DNA of 64,000 nt from Lodderomyces elongisporus (taxonomy: Eukaryota; Ascomycota; Pichiomycetes; Serinales; Debaryomycetaceae). Below the pieces are notes generated by a model. It was not told the DNA's origin, did no database searches, and saw nothing but the letters and a program-made list of their open reading frames with translations. The position numbers and the translations under genes are program-made. Location: positions 2,604,001-2,668,000 of the forward strand of contig NC_083674.1 of assembly GCF_030384665.1 (NCBI RefSeq), given 5' to 3'. Positions 1-10,356 of the stretch are shown piece by piece (the first letter of the stretch is position 1; every line of letters starts with the position of its first letter).

Positions 1-42
1 CAACAAAAACAATAACATCATCAACAACAGCATCTATTTACA

Positions 43-2946
43 ATGAAGACGCATTTACTTGTGGTACCCAGTAAAAAGACTGAAGAGGTCAATTGGACCA
101 AACCACTCAACAACTACTTACTTTCGATTTATGGCAACACCTCAGCCTATCAAACCGATTTAAACTTATTTGACAAGCTTCGACAAGATATTCGCGGGGT
201 GAATGCCGACAATACTGGGTTAAAGCTTTACTACAGGTACTACAGCCAATTGGAGATTCTTGATTTAAAAGTTCAATTTGCACTTTTGAACAAATCCAAG
301 AAATCGGAATTTGTATGGCACGATGCGTTTGATCCAGAGATTACACATCAACAAAATGCATTACCATTCGAGAAAGCCAATGTTTTGTTCAACATTGGTT
401 CTTTGTTGACCAGGTTTGCTCAGTCGCAGTATATTGAGTCGCAAAGCTCGAAAGAAGCATCTTCAGTAAAAGAACTGATATTGATGTTACAGCAAGCTGC
501 GGGAGTATATGCTTTCATAAATGAGAATTTCCTACATGCACCAAGTGATGATTTAAGTCAATCGACTATCAAATTTTTAAGCAAATTGTCACTTGCACAA
601 GCACAAGAAATTTTCACCCTCAATGTGATACGTAATGATTTGGACCAGCTGAAGAATTCATTAATTTCCAAATTGTGCAAATCCACGAGCATATTGTACG
701 AGGAATGTTTTGCGATGATTGGAAAGGAGAAGAAAGAGCAGTATAAGATAGTAGGCGATTATGATTATGATTATGATGATTATGATGATGATGATGATGA
801 TGATAATAATATTAAAAATATTGGTGCGGGACTAGATGGTTCCGAAGGGCCTGAAGATATCCCAAAGTATGTCACTGCTCAGTTGGAACTGGTATGGATT
901 GCCGTGATTAGATTCAAAGCACAGTATTACAAATCCTTAGCATATTATTTCCATGGCTTGCTCTTGGAGTCAACTAGGAAATATGGAGACTCTATAGCAT
1001 ATTTGACCCAGTCCAAGGAGATTCTTGATGAGATCAAACCGCATCATCTTAAGGCTTATGACTTGGTAGACAATCTCAAATACCAGAAAGATAATGTTAG
1101 TATCAAACTTGCAGATCTAAATAAGGATAATGATTTGATTTATCATGATCCAATAAGAAAGAATGTTAATATTGATCAATTATCGCCCATGCAAGTTGCA
1201 AAAGTGGTTCCAATAAATCAAATACCGTTGCTCAAAGAAGCAAATGGTCTGGATTTTGGAAATTTTTTGAGCAATGTTGTTCCAACCAATATCCACGAGT
1301 TGTCGAGTTTCTACTCTGAAGAAAAATCGCAGTTATTAAGAAACGAGATAGACTATTATGAGGTTTCTAACGAAGAAGCAGCATCATTGTTGGAAGTTTT
1401 GAATCTTCCAAAGGGTTTGTACCAGATCAAAGAAGCGCTATCGAATGAGAATGAAGGGTATGGTGGAGGTCGTTATGAGGGTGATGATGGTGATGATAAC
1501 GATGTTGACGAGATTCCAGAAACGGTTTTGAATCAAGTGCTGGAGATATCTAGATCATATAATGAGGATCAAAGACTTGAGGCAGAAAATAATAGTTTGA
1601 GGAAACAAGTATTTGATATTGTGTCAAAACTCAATTCTTATGATAACCAGGACGAAGCAATCAACTTGAAAAAAGCGTTGTACGAAGCATCAAAAGCTGA
1701 TGAAAAACTCTCGTCTTTGGTTGATAAAAACTTGTATCAACGGCTTCAGTTTGGACCACGGTCGCAGCAATTCCGGTCTTTGTTTAAAGTAAATTCAGGC
1801 GAGCCTGAGGTGAGCTTGATGGATATGGATGATTCGCAAGATAAGCAAGTCAAAATTGTTGAGCAGTTTTTGAAAGATTTAAATTTGATCAAGCAAAATA
1901 AAAAGGAGGTGATTGAACGTTTGAGAAAAGAGGTACACTCAGACGACATTTCTGACATTTTGGTGTTTAATTCGAGACTGAAGTCGGATAGTGAGATTAA
2001 GCTGGTGATTTTTCCTGCTGAGTTGAAAAAATTCAAACCATTTACTGACAAGTTGGACAACTTGATTAATAAAGAGAAATTGGTGCAATCTGATTTGAAG
2101 AAAGAGTGGGATACGTTGGTGATGGATCCTCAAATTAAAAGATTACAAAAATCAAGCAAAGCAAAAGTGTTGCTCAGACAAGAAGTGATCAAAAAAATTA
2201 ATAGTTTTTACCAAGGTTGGACTCAGTACCATTCAGGATTAAAGAAGGGTAATACTTGGTACAAGAATTTGCTTCACCATTGTCAAGACTTGGAAAATGA
2301 ATCACAAGCAGACTTTATGAGTAAATCAACGGCTCAGTTGAGCTTGAGGGAGGACAGGAGTGGATCAAATGCAAAGCAATATTCAGATCCTTTTTTTTCC
2401 AATTCTCAGCAACAACAACAACAACAACAGCCACCACCACTACTACCACAGCAGCAGCAGCAACAACAACAACCTAGTCTTCACCACAACCACTACAACA
2501 ACAACAATAACAACAACAACAACTCGTGTAATTCAGCGCCATACTCGGGTTATAATCACTTTGGTGAGCAGCCTCAATTGACTGGTTCGTCGCAGCCACT
2601 CAACCCTTCTTCTGCTCGCCCTGCTCTTAGTAGTATTGGCACTAGTGGTTCATCCTCTAGTTATATACAATCACAATATTCACGCCCTCCTCAGCTACCA
2701 CCTCAGTTACCACCAAAGAGATCTTCGAACGCACCTAATTTTGATTTACCTCGGCCACCATTGAGCCAATATGGGTCGGAAACTCTGTTGCATCAGACAA
2801 AACAATACCCGCATCAATCCGAGCAGCTACAGTCTTTGCAAAATCAAAGTCATAACCAGAGTCAAAAAAGAGAGGCTAAAAGTGGGTTAATCTATGACCA
2901 ACCCTCGACTTACGATCCTAGCATGTACGACTTTTTCTCAAAATAA
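43..2946 (+). CDS. BRO1: Bro1-domain ESCRT-associated protein (BRO1/VPS31-like)
   Basis: A 967-residue protein. In the family it works at endosomes with ESCRT-III and recruits the deubiquitinase Doa4 during multivesicular-body sorting. The Bro1 domain spans roughly residues 5-385: the opening follows the family pattern and a YYKSLAYYFHGLLLE stretch matches the conserved KSLSAYYHGLHLEE region. A coiled V domain follows (about 400-760), then a Gln/Asn/Pro-rich tail. The last residues (YDQPSTYDPSMYDFFSK) resemble the S. cerevisiae Bro1 terminus (YNRPSVFDENMYSKYSS). Residues about 239-256 are an Asp/Tyr/Asn run encoded by GAT/TAT repeats inside the Bro1 domain. The protein is about 120 residues longer than S. 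cerevisiae Bro1, mostly low-complexity additions. The start is the first ATG in frame. Rim20 is the other fungal Bro1-domain protein, but the C-terminus favours Bro1. Confidence 0.93.
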   Translation: MKTHLLVVPSKKTEEVNWTKPLNNYLLSIYGNTSAYQTDLNLFDKLRQDIRGVNADNTGLKLYYRYYSQLEILDLKVQFALLNKSKKSEFVWHDAFDPEITHQQNALPFEKANVLFNIGSLLTRFAQSQYIESQSSKEASSVKELILMLQQAAGVYAFINENFLHAPSDDLSQSTIKFLSKLSLAQAQEIFTLNVIRNDLDQLKNSLISKLCKSTSILYEECFAMIGKEKKEQYKIVGDYDYDYDDYDDDDDDDNNIKNIGAGLDGSEGPEDIPKYVTAQLELVWIAVIRFKAQYYKSLAYYFHGLLLESTRKYGDSIAYLTQSKEILDEIKPHHLKAYDLVDNLKYQKDNVSIKLADLNKDNDLIYHDPIRKNVNIDQLSPMQVAKVVPINQIPLLKEANGLDFGNFLSNVVPTNIHELSSFYSEEKSQLLRNEIDYYEVSNEEAASLLEVLNLPKGLYQIKEALSNENEGYGGGRYEGDDGDDNDVDEIPETVLNQVLEISRSYNEDQRLEAENNSLRKQVFDIVSKLNSYDNQDEAINLKKALYEASKADEKLSSLVDKNLYQRLQFGPRSQQFRSLFKVNSGEPEVSLMDMDDSQDKQVKIVEQFLKDLNLIKQNKKEVIERLRKEVHSDDISDILVFNSRLKSDSEIKLVIFPAELKKFKPFTDKLDNLINKEKLVQSDLKKEWDTLVMDPQIKRLQKSSKAKVLLRQEVIKKINSFYQGWTQYHSGLKKGNTWYKNLLHHCQDLENESQADFMSKSTAQLSLREDRSGSNAKQYSDPFFSNSQQQQQQQQPPPLLPQQQQQQQQPSLHHNHYNNNNNNNNNSCNSAPYSGYNHFGEQPQLTGSSQPLNPSSARPALSSIGTSGSSSSYIQSQYSRPPQLPPQLPPKRSSNAPNFDLPRPPLSQYGSETLLHQTKQYPHQSEQLQSLQNQSHNQSQKREAKSGLIYDQPSTYDPSMYDFFSK

Positions 2947-4153
2947 CCAGAAACAGTTAATTAATAAATAACAAACAAGATGATGATAAAGATGATGGAG
3001 GCAAAATATAGGGCGTAAAAGTTAGGTTCTTTTGCAATATGAATTGTTTTTTTCTTGGTAAATATGTATGGGTAGTTTTTAACAAGGCTTGGGTGGTTTG
3101 GGTGGCTTGGGTGGCTCCAACAAAAAAAAAAAAAGAGGAAGAGGAAGAGGAAGAAGAGTGTGTGTGTGAAAGGGAGTGTAAGAGTAAGGGAGAACGTGCG
3201 CCTTGTGTGTGAGTGAGTGAGAATGAGTGAGTGTGAGTGTGTTTTTTTTTTCTTAGATGATTTATTTATAGCAACCGAATTTGTCACAACCAATATCGGT
3301 TTCCTCAATCAATCAACATCAATATTACTTCGTTTTGTCTGTCTAGCTTACTTGATGTGTGTGTTGGCTTTTGAAAACTTTCTGTTCAGCAAATAACTAT
3401 ACTCTTCTTTCCTCTCTCACCATCAAACCATTAACGGCCGTCACTTGACCCGTCTCAGTCTTTATTTTTTATTTTTTATTTTTTTATTTTATTGTCCTCT
3501 TTTCTTTTGCTAACTTCTTTCTTCCCCCCTCCCCCTTTCGTCTGCATATCTCTATCTGTTCTTTAATTAACCCAAAAGGGCAACCCAGATCGCCTGTGAC
3601 GCTCGCTATTTTTTTTTTTTGTTTTCTTTTTTGAAAAAAAAAAAAAAAAAAAAAGAAATAAAATAATACTGAAAAAGAAAAAAGAAAAAAGAAAAAAGAA
3701 AAGAGAGAAGAAGAAGAAGAAGAAAAAAAAAAACTGATTCTCGTTTCAATCAAACTTCAAACTTTGAGTCTGATCCTGATTTCTCATAAATATAAATATG
3801 TATATATATACTTGTAAATTCACAACTCACGGTCACATCACACTCCCTTAAACCTCACATATTATTTGGGACAGCACCAAGTATTATTAACCTACTTCTC
3901 TTTTTTTTCTTATAATTGCATACTTATCGGTTCTTGTCATTTTCAGGACGGATTCTTCCACTTTCGCTCACATATATTGCTGTTTGTCTTTTTAAAAACA
4001 TAAATTCATTCACTTTACAGCTCACTCCTTCACTTACACTTACACACACTTACACTCACAATCACTCACAATCACTCACAATCACTACCATATACATAGT
4101 TCTGGAACTTTTTAGTTATTTCAATTTATAATCTACCACTAAGACTACTAACA
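2947..4153. other. Intergenic region BRO1-UTR2 (1.2 kb)
   Basis: No gene seen. It holds the BRO1 3' region and the UTR2 promoter and leader. Purine-rich GAGT/GTGT repeats lie at 3130-3250. A T-rich run followed by an A run (about 3610-3655) could pair. (A)nG repeats lie at 3670-3732. Three copies of a 10-bp unit CACTCACAAT sit at 4053-4082, 70-100 bp before the UTR2 start. Short ORFs here are translations of homopolymer tracts. Confidence 0.7.
4053..4082. repeat. 10-bp tandem repeat, 3 copies
   Basis: Three perfect copies of CACTCACAAT in the UTR2 promoter/leader. They may only be a minisatellite; no factor is assigned. Confidence 0.85.
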
Positions 4154-5527
4154 ATGAGGTCTTTATATTTGGTGCTTCTTTCTCTACTAAGTATTGCCCT
4201 TGCAGACACAATCACGTGTAATGCCACCCTGAGTTGTCCTGAGTCAGCACCATGTTGCTCACAGTTTGGTCAATGTGGTTCTGGTGCCTACTGTTTAGGA
4301 GGTTGCGATATCAGGTATTCCTACAACTTGACTGCGTGTATGCCCATGCCACGTATGGAAGACTATGAACTCACATTCAGCTCCAAGTCAGACGTCCAGG
4401 CTATTGAATTGCAAACGGAATATTTGGGAAACTCGTCTGAGGCTGACTGGGTCTATACCGGTTGGGTCGACTACTATGACAACGCTCTTTTAATTCAAAT
4501 GCCAAATCATACAACTGGTACAGTTGTTTCGTCTACAAAGTACCTTTGGTACGGAAAAGTTAGTGCTACGCTCAAGACTTCGCATGGTGGTGGTGTTGTT
4601 ACTGCATTCATTTTATTCTCAGATGTCCAGGATGAAATCGATTACGAATATGTTGGTTACAATTTAACAAGTCCAGAAACAAACTTTTACGCCCAAGGTA
4701 TCTTGAATTATTCAAACTCGAGAACTTCCACAGTTAACGATACTTTTGAGTACTACCACTTGTATGAGATGGACTGGTATGAAGACCATATCGATTGGAT
4801 CATTGACAACGAAGTGGTGAGAACTTTGAACAGAGATGACACTTGGAATGACACAACCAATAGATACGATTACCCTTCAACACCTTCAAGAATTCAATTT
4901 TCCTTGTGGCCAGGTGGTGACAGCTCGAATGGTCAAGGTACCATTGAATGGGCTGGTGGTGAAATTGACTGGGACGCTGAAGATATCAAAAAGTATGGCT
5001 ACTTTTACGCCCACATCAAAGACATTAAGATTGAGACTCGCGACTTGCCATCAAATCTCTATTTGGACGGTAACAGCACCGACGAAGATGACTACCATGC
5101 ATTCTTGTACAACAGCACCAAAGGTGATGCTTCGGATGTGATTTTGACTTCAAAGAAAACATGGCTTGGAAGTGATGATGCCACGGGATTCGACCCACAA
5201 AACGACGATGATGACGCATCGAATAATGAAGTCACCACGACAATTGTCAAGACAAGTGGCTCCAGCACCATAACAACAGTTCAAACAACAACATCCAAGC
5301 ACACTGCAAATGTGCCAGCACAAAACACAGCAGCAGCCAATCAGCAGACCAATACTCAAGCCACTACAACTACATACGACTCAAGCAATGGTATTGGAGG
5401 CTTTGTCCAGGATGCAAGACTGACTGGCGATTCCTCATCCACCGGCAGTGGCGCAGCTGCCTCTGCTGCAGGGATCGAAGGTGTTTTATTCTCCATCCTC
5501 TTGGGTGTAGTATCTTATATGGTATAA
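4154..5527 (+). CDS. UTR2: GPI-anchored cell-wall transglycosylase with chitin-binding domain (UTR2/CRH family)
   Basis: A 457-residue GH16 enzyme of the Crh family, which transfers chitin chains onto beta-glucans in the wall. Residues 1-18 form a signal peptide (MRSLYLVLLSLLSIALADT). A Cys-rich chitin-binding (CBM18-like) domain covers about 22-62. The GH16 catalytic motif DEIDYE is at 160-165, so E161 is the expected nucleophile and E165 the acid/base. Several N-x-S/T sequons follow. A Ser/Thr-rich region about 370-430 leads to a hydrophobic C-terminus (GVLFSILLGVVSYMV) typical of a GPI signal, with the omega site probably in the Ser/Gly/Ala stretch before it. Length and order match Candida albicans Utr2 (Csf4). 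CTG codon 423 fits Ser better than Leu. Crh11 and Crh12 paralogues lack the chitin-binding domain, which supports UTR2. Confidence 0.94.
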   Translation: MRSLYLVLLSLLSIALADTITCNATLSCPESAPCCSQFGQCGSGAYCLGGCDIRYSYNLTACMPMPRMEDYELTFSSKSDVQAIELQTEYLGNSSEADWVYTGWVDYYDNALLIQMPNHTTGTVVSSTKYLWYGKVSATLKTSHGGGVVTAFILFSDVQDEIDYEYVGYNLTSPETNFYAQGILNYSNSRTSTVNDTFEYYHLYEMDWYEDHIDWIIDNEVVRTLNRDDTWNDTTNRYDYPSTPSRIQFSLWPGGDSSNGQGTIEWAGGEIDWDAEDIKKYGYFYAHIKDIKIETRDLPSNLYLDGNSTDEDDYHAFLYNSTKGDASDVILTSKKTWLGSDDATGFDPQNDDDDASNNEVTTTIVKTSGSSTITTVQTTTSKHTANVPAQNTAAANQQTNTQATTTTYDSSNGIGGFVQDARLTGDSSSTGSGAAASAAGIEGVLFSILLGVVSYMV

Positions 5528-5982
5528 CCTACGTATATAGATATGTATAGATATATATAATTTTTATATATGTAAAGAAAATGACAAAAAAGAAAAGACA
5601 AAAGCAAAAAGAAACTATAAAAGAACAAAGATTATTATATACTAGACCTGGTTTCTTCAAACCTATATTTCCTATCTTGATTAAGTAAAGACTTGAATCA
5701 TCTAATCTTTATCTAACTGTGCTTTTTTTTTTTTTTTGAATCTCAATGTTTGCTTTCATTCGTGGTAGTTCTCTTATAGCCACTACAATGAGAGAAAGTG
5801 TGTGTAAGTAAGTAACTAAAGTAAGTAAGTAAGTTTGTGAGTTTGTGAGTTCATAGGTTAATAAATTTCGTGCGTGTCCCAAAATTTTTCAACACGTCGA
5901 ACAAAAACAACACATTGGATTTTTGGCGAGTCTAAGCCAAAATAAAGAGAGAAAACAAAAAAAAAAAAAAAAACAAATTACA

Positions 5983-6014
<32 letters not shown>

Positions 6015-6139
6015 AAGTTCATGTGTGTGTGTCGAGGGATCAACTTTATTTGCTCAAATTTAACTAAATTTCAATTCAATTATCTTTACCAAATTACTCA
6101 ACTTATACATCAAGTCAACTTAATCTTTAAACTATCATA
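5528..6139. other. Intergenic region UTR2-COP1
   Basis: It holds the UTR2 3' region, a T15 tract at about 5723, GTAA and GTTTGTGA repeats at 5804-5850, a poly-A tract at about 5957-5975 and a GA repeat at 5981-6014 just upstream of the COP1 leader. It contains the COP1 uORF, listed separately. No other gene is seen. Confidence 0.7.
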
Positions 6140-6140
6140 A
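6021..6140 (+). promoter_or_regulatory. uORF (39 codons) whose stop overlaps the COP1 start codon
   Basis: An ATG at 6021 opens a 39-codon frame ending in TAA at 6138-6140. The last A of that stop is the A of the COP1 ATG (TAATG). It is the only uninterrupted frame from this ATG. TAATG arrangements can support termination-reinitiation, so the uORF could tune coatomer synthesis if the transcript starts upstream of 6021. The transcription start is not visible in the sequence, so function is inference. Confidence 0.5.
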
Positions 6141-9100
6141 TGAAGATGTTGACCAAATTTGAGTCCAAGTCCTCCAGGGCCAAAGGTGTGGCTTTCCACC
6201 CCAAAAGACCCTGGTGCTTGGTCTCGCTCCATTCATCAACAATCCAACTTTGGGACTATCGTATGGGCACCTTAATTGACAGGTTTGAAGACCATGTTGG
6301 TCCAGTACGTTGTGTTAACTTCCATCCAACTCAGCCTTTGTTTGTTTCTGGAGGTGATGATTATTCAATCAAAGTTTGGTCGTTGAACACTAGGAAATGT
6401 ATCTTTACCCTTAATGGTCACTTGGACTATGTCCGTGGTGTTTCATTTCACCATGACTTACCATGGATCATTAGTTGCTCTGATGATCAGACTATCAGAA
6501 TCTGGAATTGGCAAAACAGACAAGAAATTGCATGTTTAACAGGACACAATCATTATGTTATGAGTGCGCAATTCCATCCAACTGAAGATTTAATAGTTTC
6601 GGCCTCTTTGGACCAAACTGTAAGAGTTTGGGATATCTCAGGTTTAAGAAAGAAACATTCAGCGCCCACGAGCTCCGTACGCTCTTTTGAAGACCAATTG
6701 CAAAGACAACAGTTGCCGCAACAAGATATTTTTGGTAATGTTAATGCTATTGTCAAGTATGTTTTGGAAGGCCATGATAAAGGTGTCAACTATGCCGCAT
6801 TCCACCCAACCTTGCCATTAATTGTTTCTGCTGGGGACGATAGATTGGTGAAATTATGGAGAATGAGCGATACAAAGGCATGGGAAGTTGATACTTGTAG
6901 AGGACATACCGGAAATGTTTTAAGTGCCATTTTCCACCCGCACCAGGATATGATCCTAAGTGTTTCGGACGACAAGACCATCAGAGTCTGGGACTTGAAT
7001 AAGCGTGTCCCAATCAAGCAATTTAGAAGAGAAAATGATCGTTTTTGGCTCATTGCTAGCCACCCGACCATCAATCTCTTTGCTGCATGTCATGACTCTG
7101 GTGTAATGGTTTTCAAATTGGAAAGAGAAAGACCAGCACATGCATTGTTCCAAAACAAGTTGTACTATGTCAATGCTGAAAAACAAGTGCAAGCTTTTGA
7201 TTTCCAAAAGCAAGAGACATCTTTACCGATGATGTCATTGAAAAAGATTGGCAAGACATGGTCATTTATGAGAACATTGTCATATAATCAAAGCGATAAT
7301 TCCATTTTGGTTGTTCACGGTGAGGGCGACAACTCCAACTATGCGTTGATCACATTGCCCAAGCACGCCACCGGTGCTATCGAGCCAACTGATATCAGAC
7401 AAGGTGAAGGCAATTTCGCAGCATTTATATCACGTAATCGTTTTGCTACATTCATTAAATCCTCAAAGACTTTGCATGTAAAAGATTTGAGCAATAATGT
7501 TACAAAAACAGTGCAATTGGATTCTTCAGTAGTTGATGTCTTGCCTGGTGGACCTGGACGGGTCTTGTTGGTTAAACAACATTCAGTAATCAATTATGAT
7601 GTGCAACAACGTAAAGAGTTGTCTGAGCTCAGTGTCAACAATGTCAAGTACGTTAGCTGGTCCAACGATGGTCAATATTTGGCTCTTTTGTCAAAGCACA
7701 CCATAACCATTGCTTCGAAAGATTTGGAATTGATCACTTCGATGCACGAGACAATCAGAATCAAGAGTGCTGCTTGGGACGACTCTGGTATTTTATTGTA
7801 CTCTACATTGAACCATATCAAGTACACTTTACTCAATGGTGACAATGGTATCATCAAGACATTGGAGAATACTGTGTACATCACCAAGGTCCATGGTGAC
7901 TTGGTCTATTGCTTGAATCGTGCAGGTCAAGTCGAAGTCATCAAGATTGACCCTACAGAATATAGATTCAAGCGTGCTTTGGTGAACAAGAACTTCAATG
8001 AAGTATTGAGGTTGATCAAGAACTCCACTTTAGTTGGTCAAAACATTATTGCATACTTGCAAAAGAAAGGGTTCCCTGAAGTGGCTTTACATTTTGTTCA
8101 AGATCCAGAGACCCGATTTGATTTGGCTTTGGAGTGTAGTAACTTGCAAGTTGCTTTAGAGCAAGCCAAGATTTTGAATGACGCTAAGATTTGGGAAAAA
8201 TTGGGCGAGGAAGCATTGTTGCAAGGTAACACTGAGGTTGTTGAGTTTGTTTACCAACAATTACACTTGTTTGAAAAATTATCCTTTTTGTATTTGTACA
8301 AGGGCGACCAAGAAAGATTGAACAAGATGACGACCATTGCTCAACATCGTGGGGACTTGTCCGCAATTGTTCAAAACACTTTATACAACAATGATGTACA
8401 AAAGAGATGTGAAGTCTACATTCAAAGTGGAATGCTTCCCTTGGCCTATACATTGGCCAAGTCTAACGGCTTGGACGAATTTGCCGCGCAGATCTTGGAA
8501 GAAGCCGGTGTCTCTGAAAAAGATGTAGTGTTGCCAGAGTTGGGAGAGACTGTTCCATTACCACAGCCTATTGCCGAGCCAATTACTAACTGGCCATTAA
8601 AAGACTCGTCGTTGTCATTCTTTGAGAATGCATTGCTCACTGGAAAAGTTGAGAATTTGAGTCTTGAAGAGGAGAGCACCACTCCAATATCTTCTACCGG
8701 TGTTGTTGATGTAGGAGCTGCCAATTTAGACTTTGATGACGAGGAATACAAGGAGAGCAGAGATGACGATGATGATGATGATGGCGGTGCGTGGGAACTT
8801 GACGATGATTTGGACATTGATGATCAAGATTTGCAAGGCGAGGATGAGCAGATCGACGCTTCAGTTACGATTGTTGGTGATAAAGAAGTAGGTGACTGGT
8901 TGCGTAATGCCAAAACGCCTGCCACATATGTAGCTGCTGGAGCCTTTGAACAAGCATCGACATTGTTGAACAAGCAAGTTGGTGTAACTAATTTCGAGCC
9001 ATTGCGTGAAAGATTTTTACAAGTTTACGGTGCCTCCAAATTGTATTTACCTGGTGCAGATGACTTGCCTGCTATGAAGACATATATTCGTGAAAATTCC

Positions 9101-9790
9101 GAAGAGGAGGATCCACGCAAGATTGGGCCATTTGTTCCTGGGTACGATACATTGGAAGATCAGCTCTCACTTGCATTTAAGAAGTTTAAAGCTAATGAGT
9201 TGGCCGAGGCAATCAAGACTTTTAAATCAGTGATTTACACCATTGCAGTGTTGAATGTCAATGACGAATCAGCCGAATCCAAGTGTCAGGAAGTCCTCAG
9301 TTTGTGTCGCGAGTACATTCTTGGTTTGTCCATTGAACTTGCACGTCGTGCGTTGCCTGCTTCAGATGTCAAGAGAAATTTGGAACTTGCTTCGTACTTT
9401 ACCAAGGTACAATTGCAACCAGCACACAAGCTCAATGCATTAAATGTTGCAATGACTCAATCTTACAAGAGCAAAAACTTTGCCAGTGCCTCGTATTTTG
9501 CTGAAGAGTTCTTGAAGATCTCAAGCTCGGGTCCTAGGGCAGAGCAAGCTGCAAAGTTGAAAGCAAAGGCCGACGCAATTGCAAGTGACTCAGTCGAGGT
9601 TGACTTTGATCCATATGCTGAATTCAACATATGTTGCGGAAGTTTTACTCCAATTTACAAAGGTGACCCAAGTGTTTCAGAGGCATTGGTTGGCGCTAAG
9701 TATAAGCCACAATACAAGGGAACATTGAGTGAGATTACTGGAATCACATCAATTGGTGTTCCAGCTTCCGGTTTGCGTATACGAGTATAG
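6140..9790 (+). CDS. COP1: Coatomer (COPI) alpha subunit
   Basis: A 1216-residue alpha-COP, a structural subunit of the COPI coat for Golgi-to-ER and intra-Golgi retrieval. The N-terminal beta-propeller (about residues 1-320) contains clear WD repeats (GHLDYVRGVSFH, DQTIRIWNW, DKTIRVWDL) that bind dilysine cargo. A second propeller-like region (about 340-600) and an alpha-solenoid follow. An Asp-rich linker lies at about 865-905. The C-terminal alpha-COP domain that pairs with epsilon-COP ends in GLRIRV. Length is close to S. cerevisiae Cop1 (1201). A second in-frame Met is at residue 3, so the exact start is uncertain by two codons. The upstream uORF stop overlaps this start codon. Confidence 0.97.
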   Translation: MKMLTKFESKSSRAKGVAFHPKRPWCLVSLHSSTIQLWDYRMGTLIDRFEDHVGPVRCVNFHPTQPLFVSGGDDYSIKVWSLNTRKCIFTLNGHLDYVRGVSFHHDLPWIISCSDDQTIRIWNWQNRQEIACLTGHNHYVMSAQFHPTEDLIVSASLDQTVRVWDISGLRKKHSAPTSSVRSFEDQLQRQQLPQQDIFGNVNAIVKYVLEGHDKGVNYAAFHPTLPLIVSAGDDRLVKLWRMSDTKAWEVDTCRGHTGNVLSAIFHPHQDMILSVSDDKTIRVWDLNKRVPIKQFRRENDRFWLIASHPTINLFAACHDSGVMVFKLERERPAHALFQNKLYYVNAEKQVQAFDFQKQETSLPMMSLKKIGKTWSFMRTLSYNQSDNSILVVHGEGDNSNYALITLPKHATGAIEPTDIRQGEGNFAAFISRNRFATFIKSSKTLHVKDLSNNVTKTVQLDSSVVDVLPGGPGRVLLVKQHSVINYDVQQRKELSELSVNNVKYVSWSNDGQYLALLSKHTITIASKDLELITSMHETIRIKSAAWDDSGILLYSTLNHIKYTLLNGDNGIIKTLENTVYITKVHGDLVYCLNRAGQVEVIKIDPTEYRFKRALVNKNFNEVLRLIKNSTLVGQNIIAYLQKKGFPEVALHFVQDPETRFDLALECSNLQVALEQAKILNDAKIWEKLGEEALLQGNTEVVEFVYQQLHLFEKLSFLYLYKGDQERLNKMTTIAQHRGDLSAIVQNTLYNNDVQKRCEVYIQSGMLPLAYTLAKSNGLDEFAAQILEEAGVSEKDVVLPELGETVPLPQPIAEPITNWPLKDSSLSFFENALLTGKVENLSLEEESTTPISSTGVVDVGAANLDFDDEEYKESRDDDDDDDGGAWELDDDLDIDDQDLQGEDEQIDASVTIVGDKEVGDWLRNAKTPATYVAAGAFEQASTLLNKQVGVTNFEPLRERFLQVYGASKLYLPGADDLPAMKTYIRENSEEEDPRKIGPFVPGYDTLEDQLSLAFKKFKANELAEAIKTFKSVIYTIAVLNVNDESAESKCQEVLSLCREYILGLSIELARRALPASDVKRNLELASYFTKVQLQPAHKLNALNVAMTQSYKSKNFASASYFAEEFLKISSSGPRAEQAAKLKAKADAIASDSVEVDFDPYAEFNICCGSFTPIYKGDPSVSEALVGAKYKPQYKGTLSEITGITSIGVPASGLRIRV

Positions 9791-10356
9791 TGTATAATAT
9801 TGTAGAATACTAAGTTAAGTTCCTAAGAATATCTTTAAATGGTCCAAAAGATGCAATAGTGAAATCTCTAAATGTGTCTCTAGATTTCTTGTTGGCATTT
9901 TTTCTTTCTTGGTGCCTGTTTTTGCAAATTTTTCAACCTCTACTAGTCAAAACTGGTTTGAAGATCCTCAATGCTCGTGTGCAATAATTTTTTTTTTTGG
10001 GCTCATATTTATATATATATATATATAATTTCGGCATCTTAGCGGATCGCTAATAAAGAGAAAACAAAGGAAAAAAAAACAAAGGAAAAAGAACAAATTT
10101 TTTTTTTTTGTATTTTTTTGCTCGCGAGAAGGAGAAAAGTCTGGGGAGGCAGGCGGACCTAAGATTTGCAAAATAAAAAAAAATTGGACATCATCTCCGG
10201 AATCTTAATCACGATTACCTTCGTTGACTTGATAATAATAACTTTGATAATAAAAAAAAACGGAAAGAAAGAAAGGCAAAAGCTCTTTTTCTTCACTCCC
10301 TCCCCACCCAATTGAAAGTAGTGAATTTTGACAAAGGCAAGTGCAAGCGCTTTACA
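9791..10356. other. Intergenic region COP1-PPT1
   Basis: It holds the COP1 3' region, a (TA)n tract at about 10008-10027, poly-T and poly-A tracts and the PPT1 promoter. No gene is seen. Confidence 0.7.

Noticed and set aside
4146..4152. TACTAAC branch-point sequence just before the UTR2 ATG
   Set aside because: No donor site paired with it and no usable acceptor at the normal distance; the signal peptide begins right after, so the ATG is the true start.
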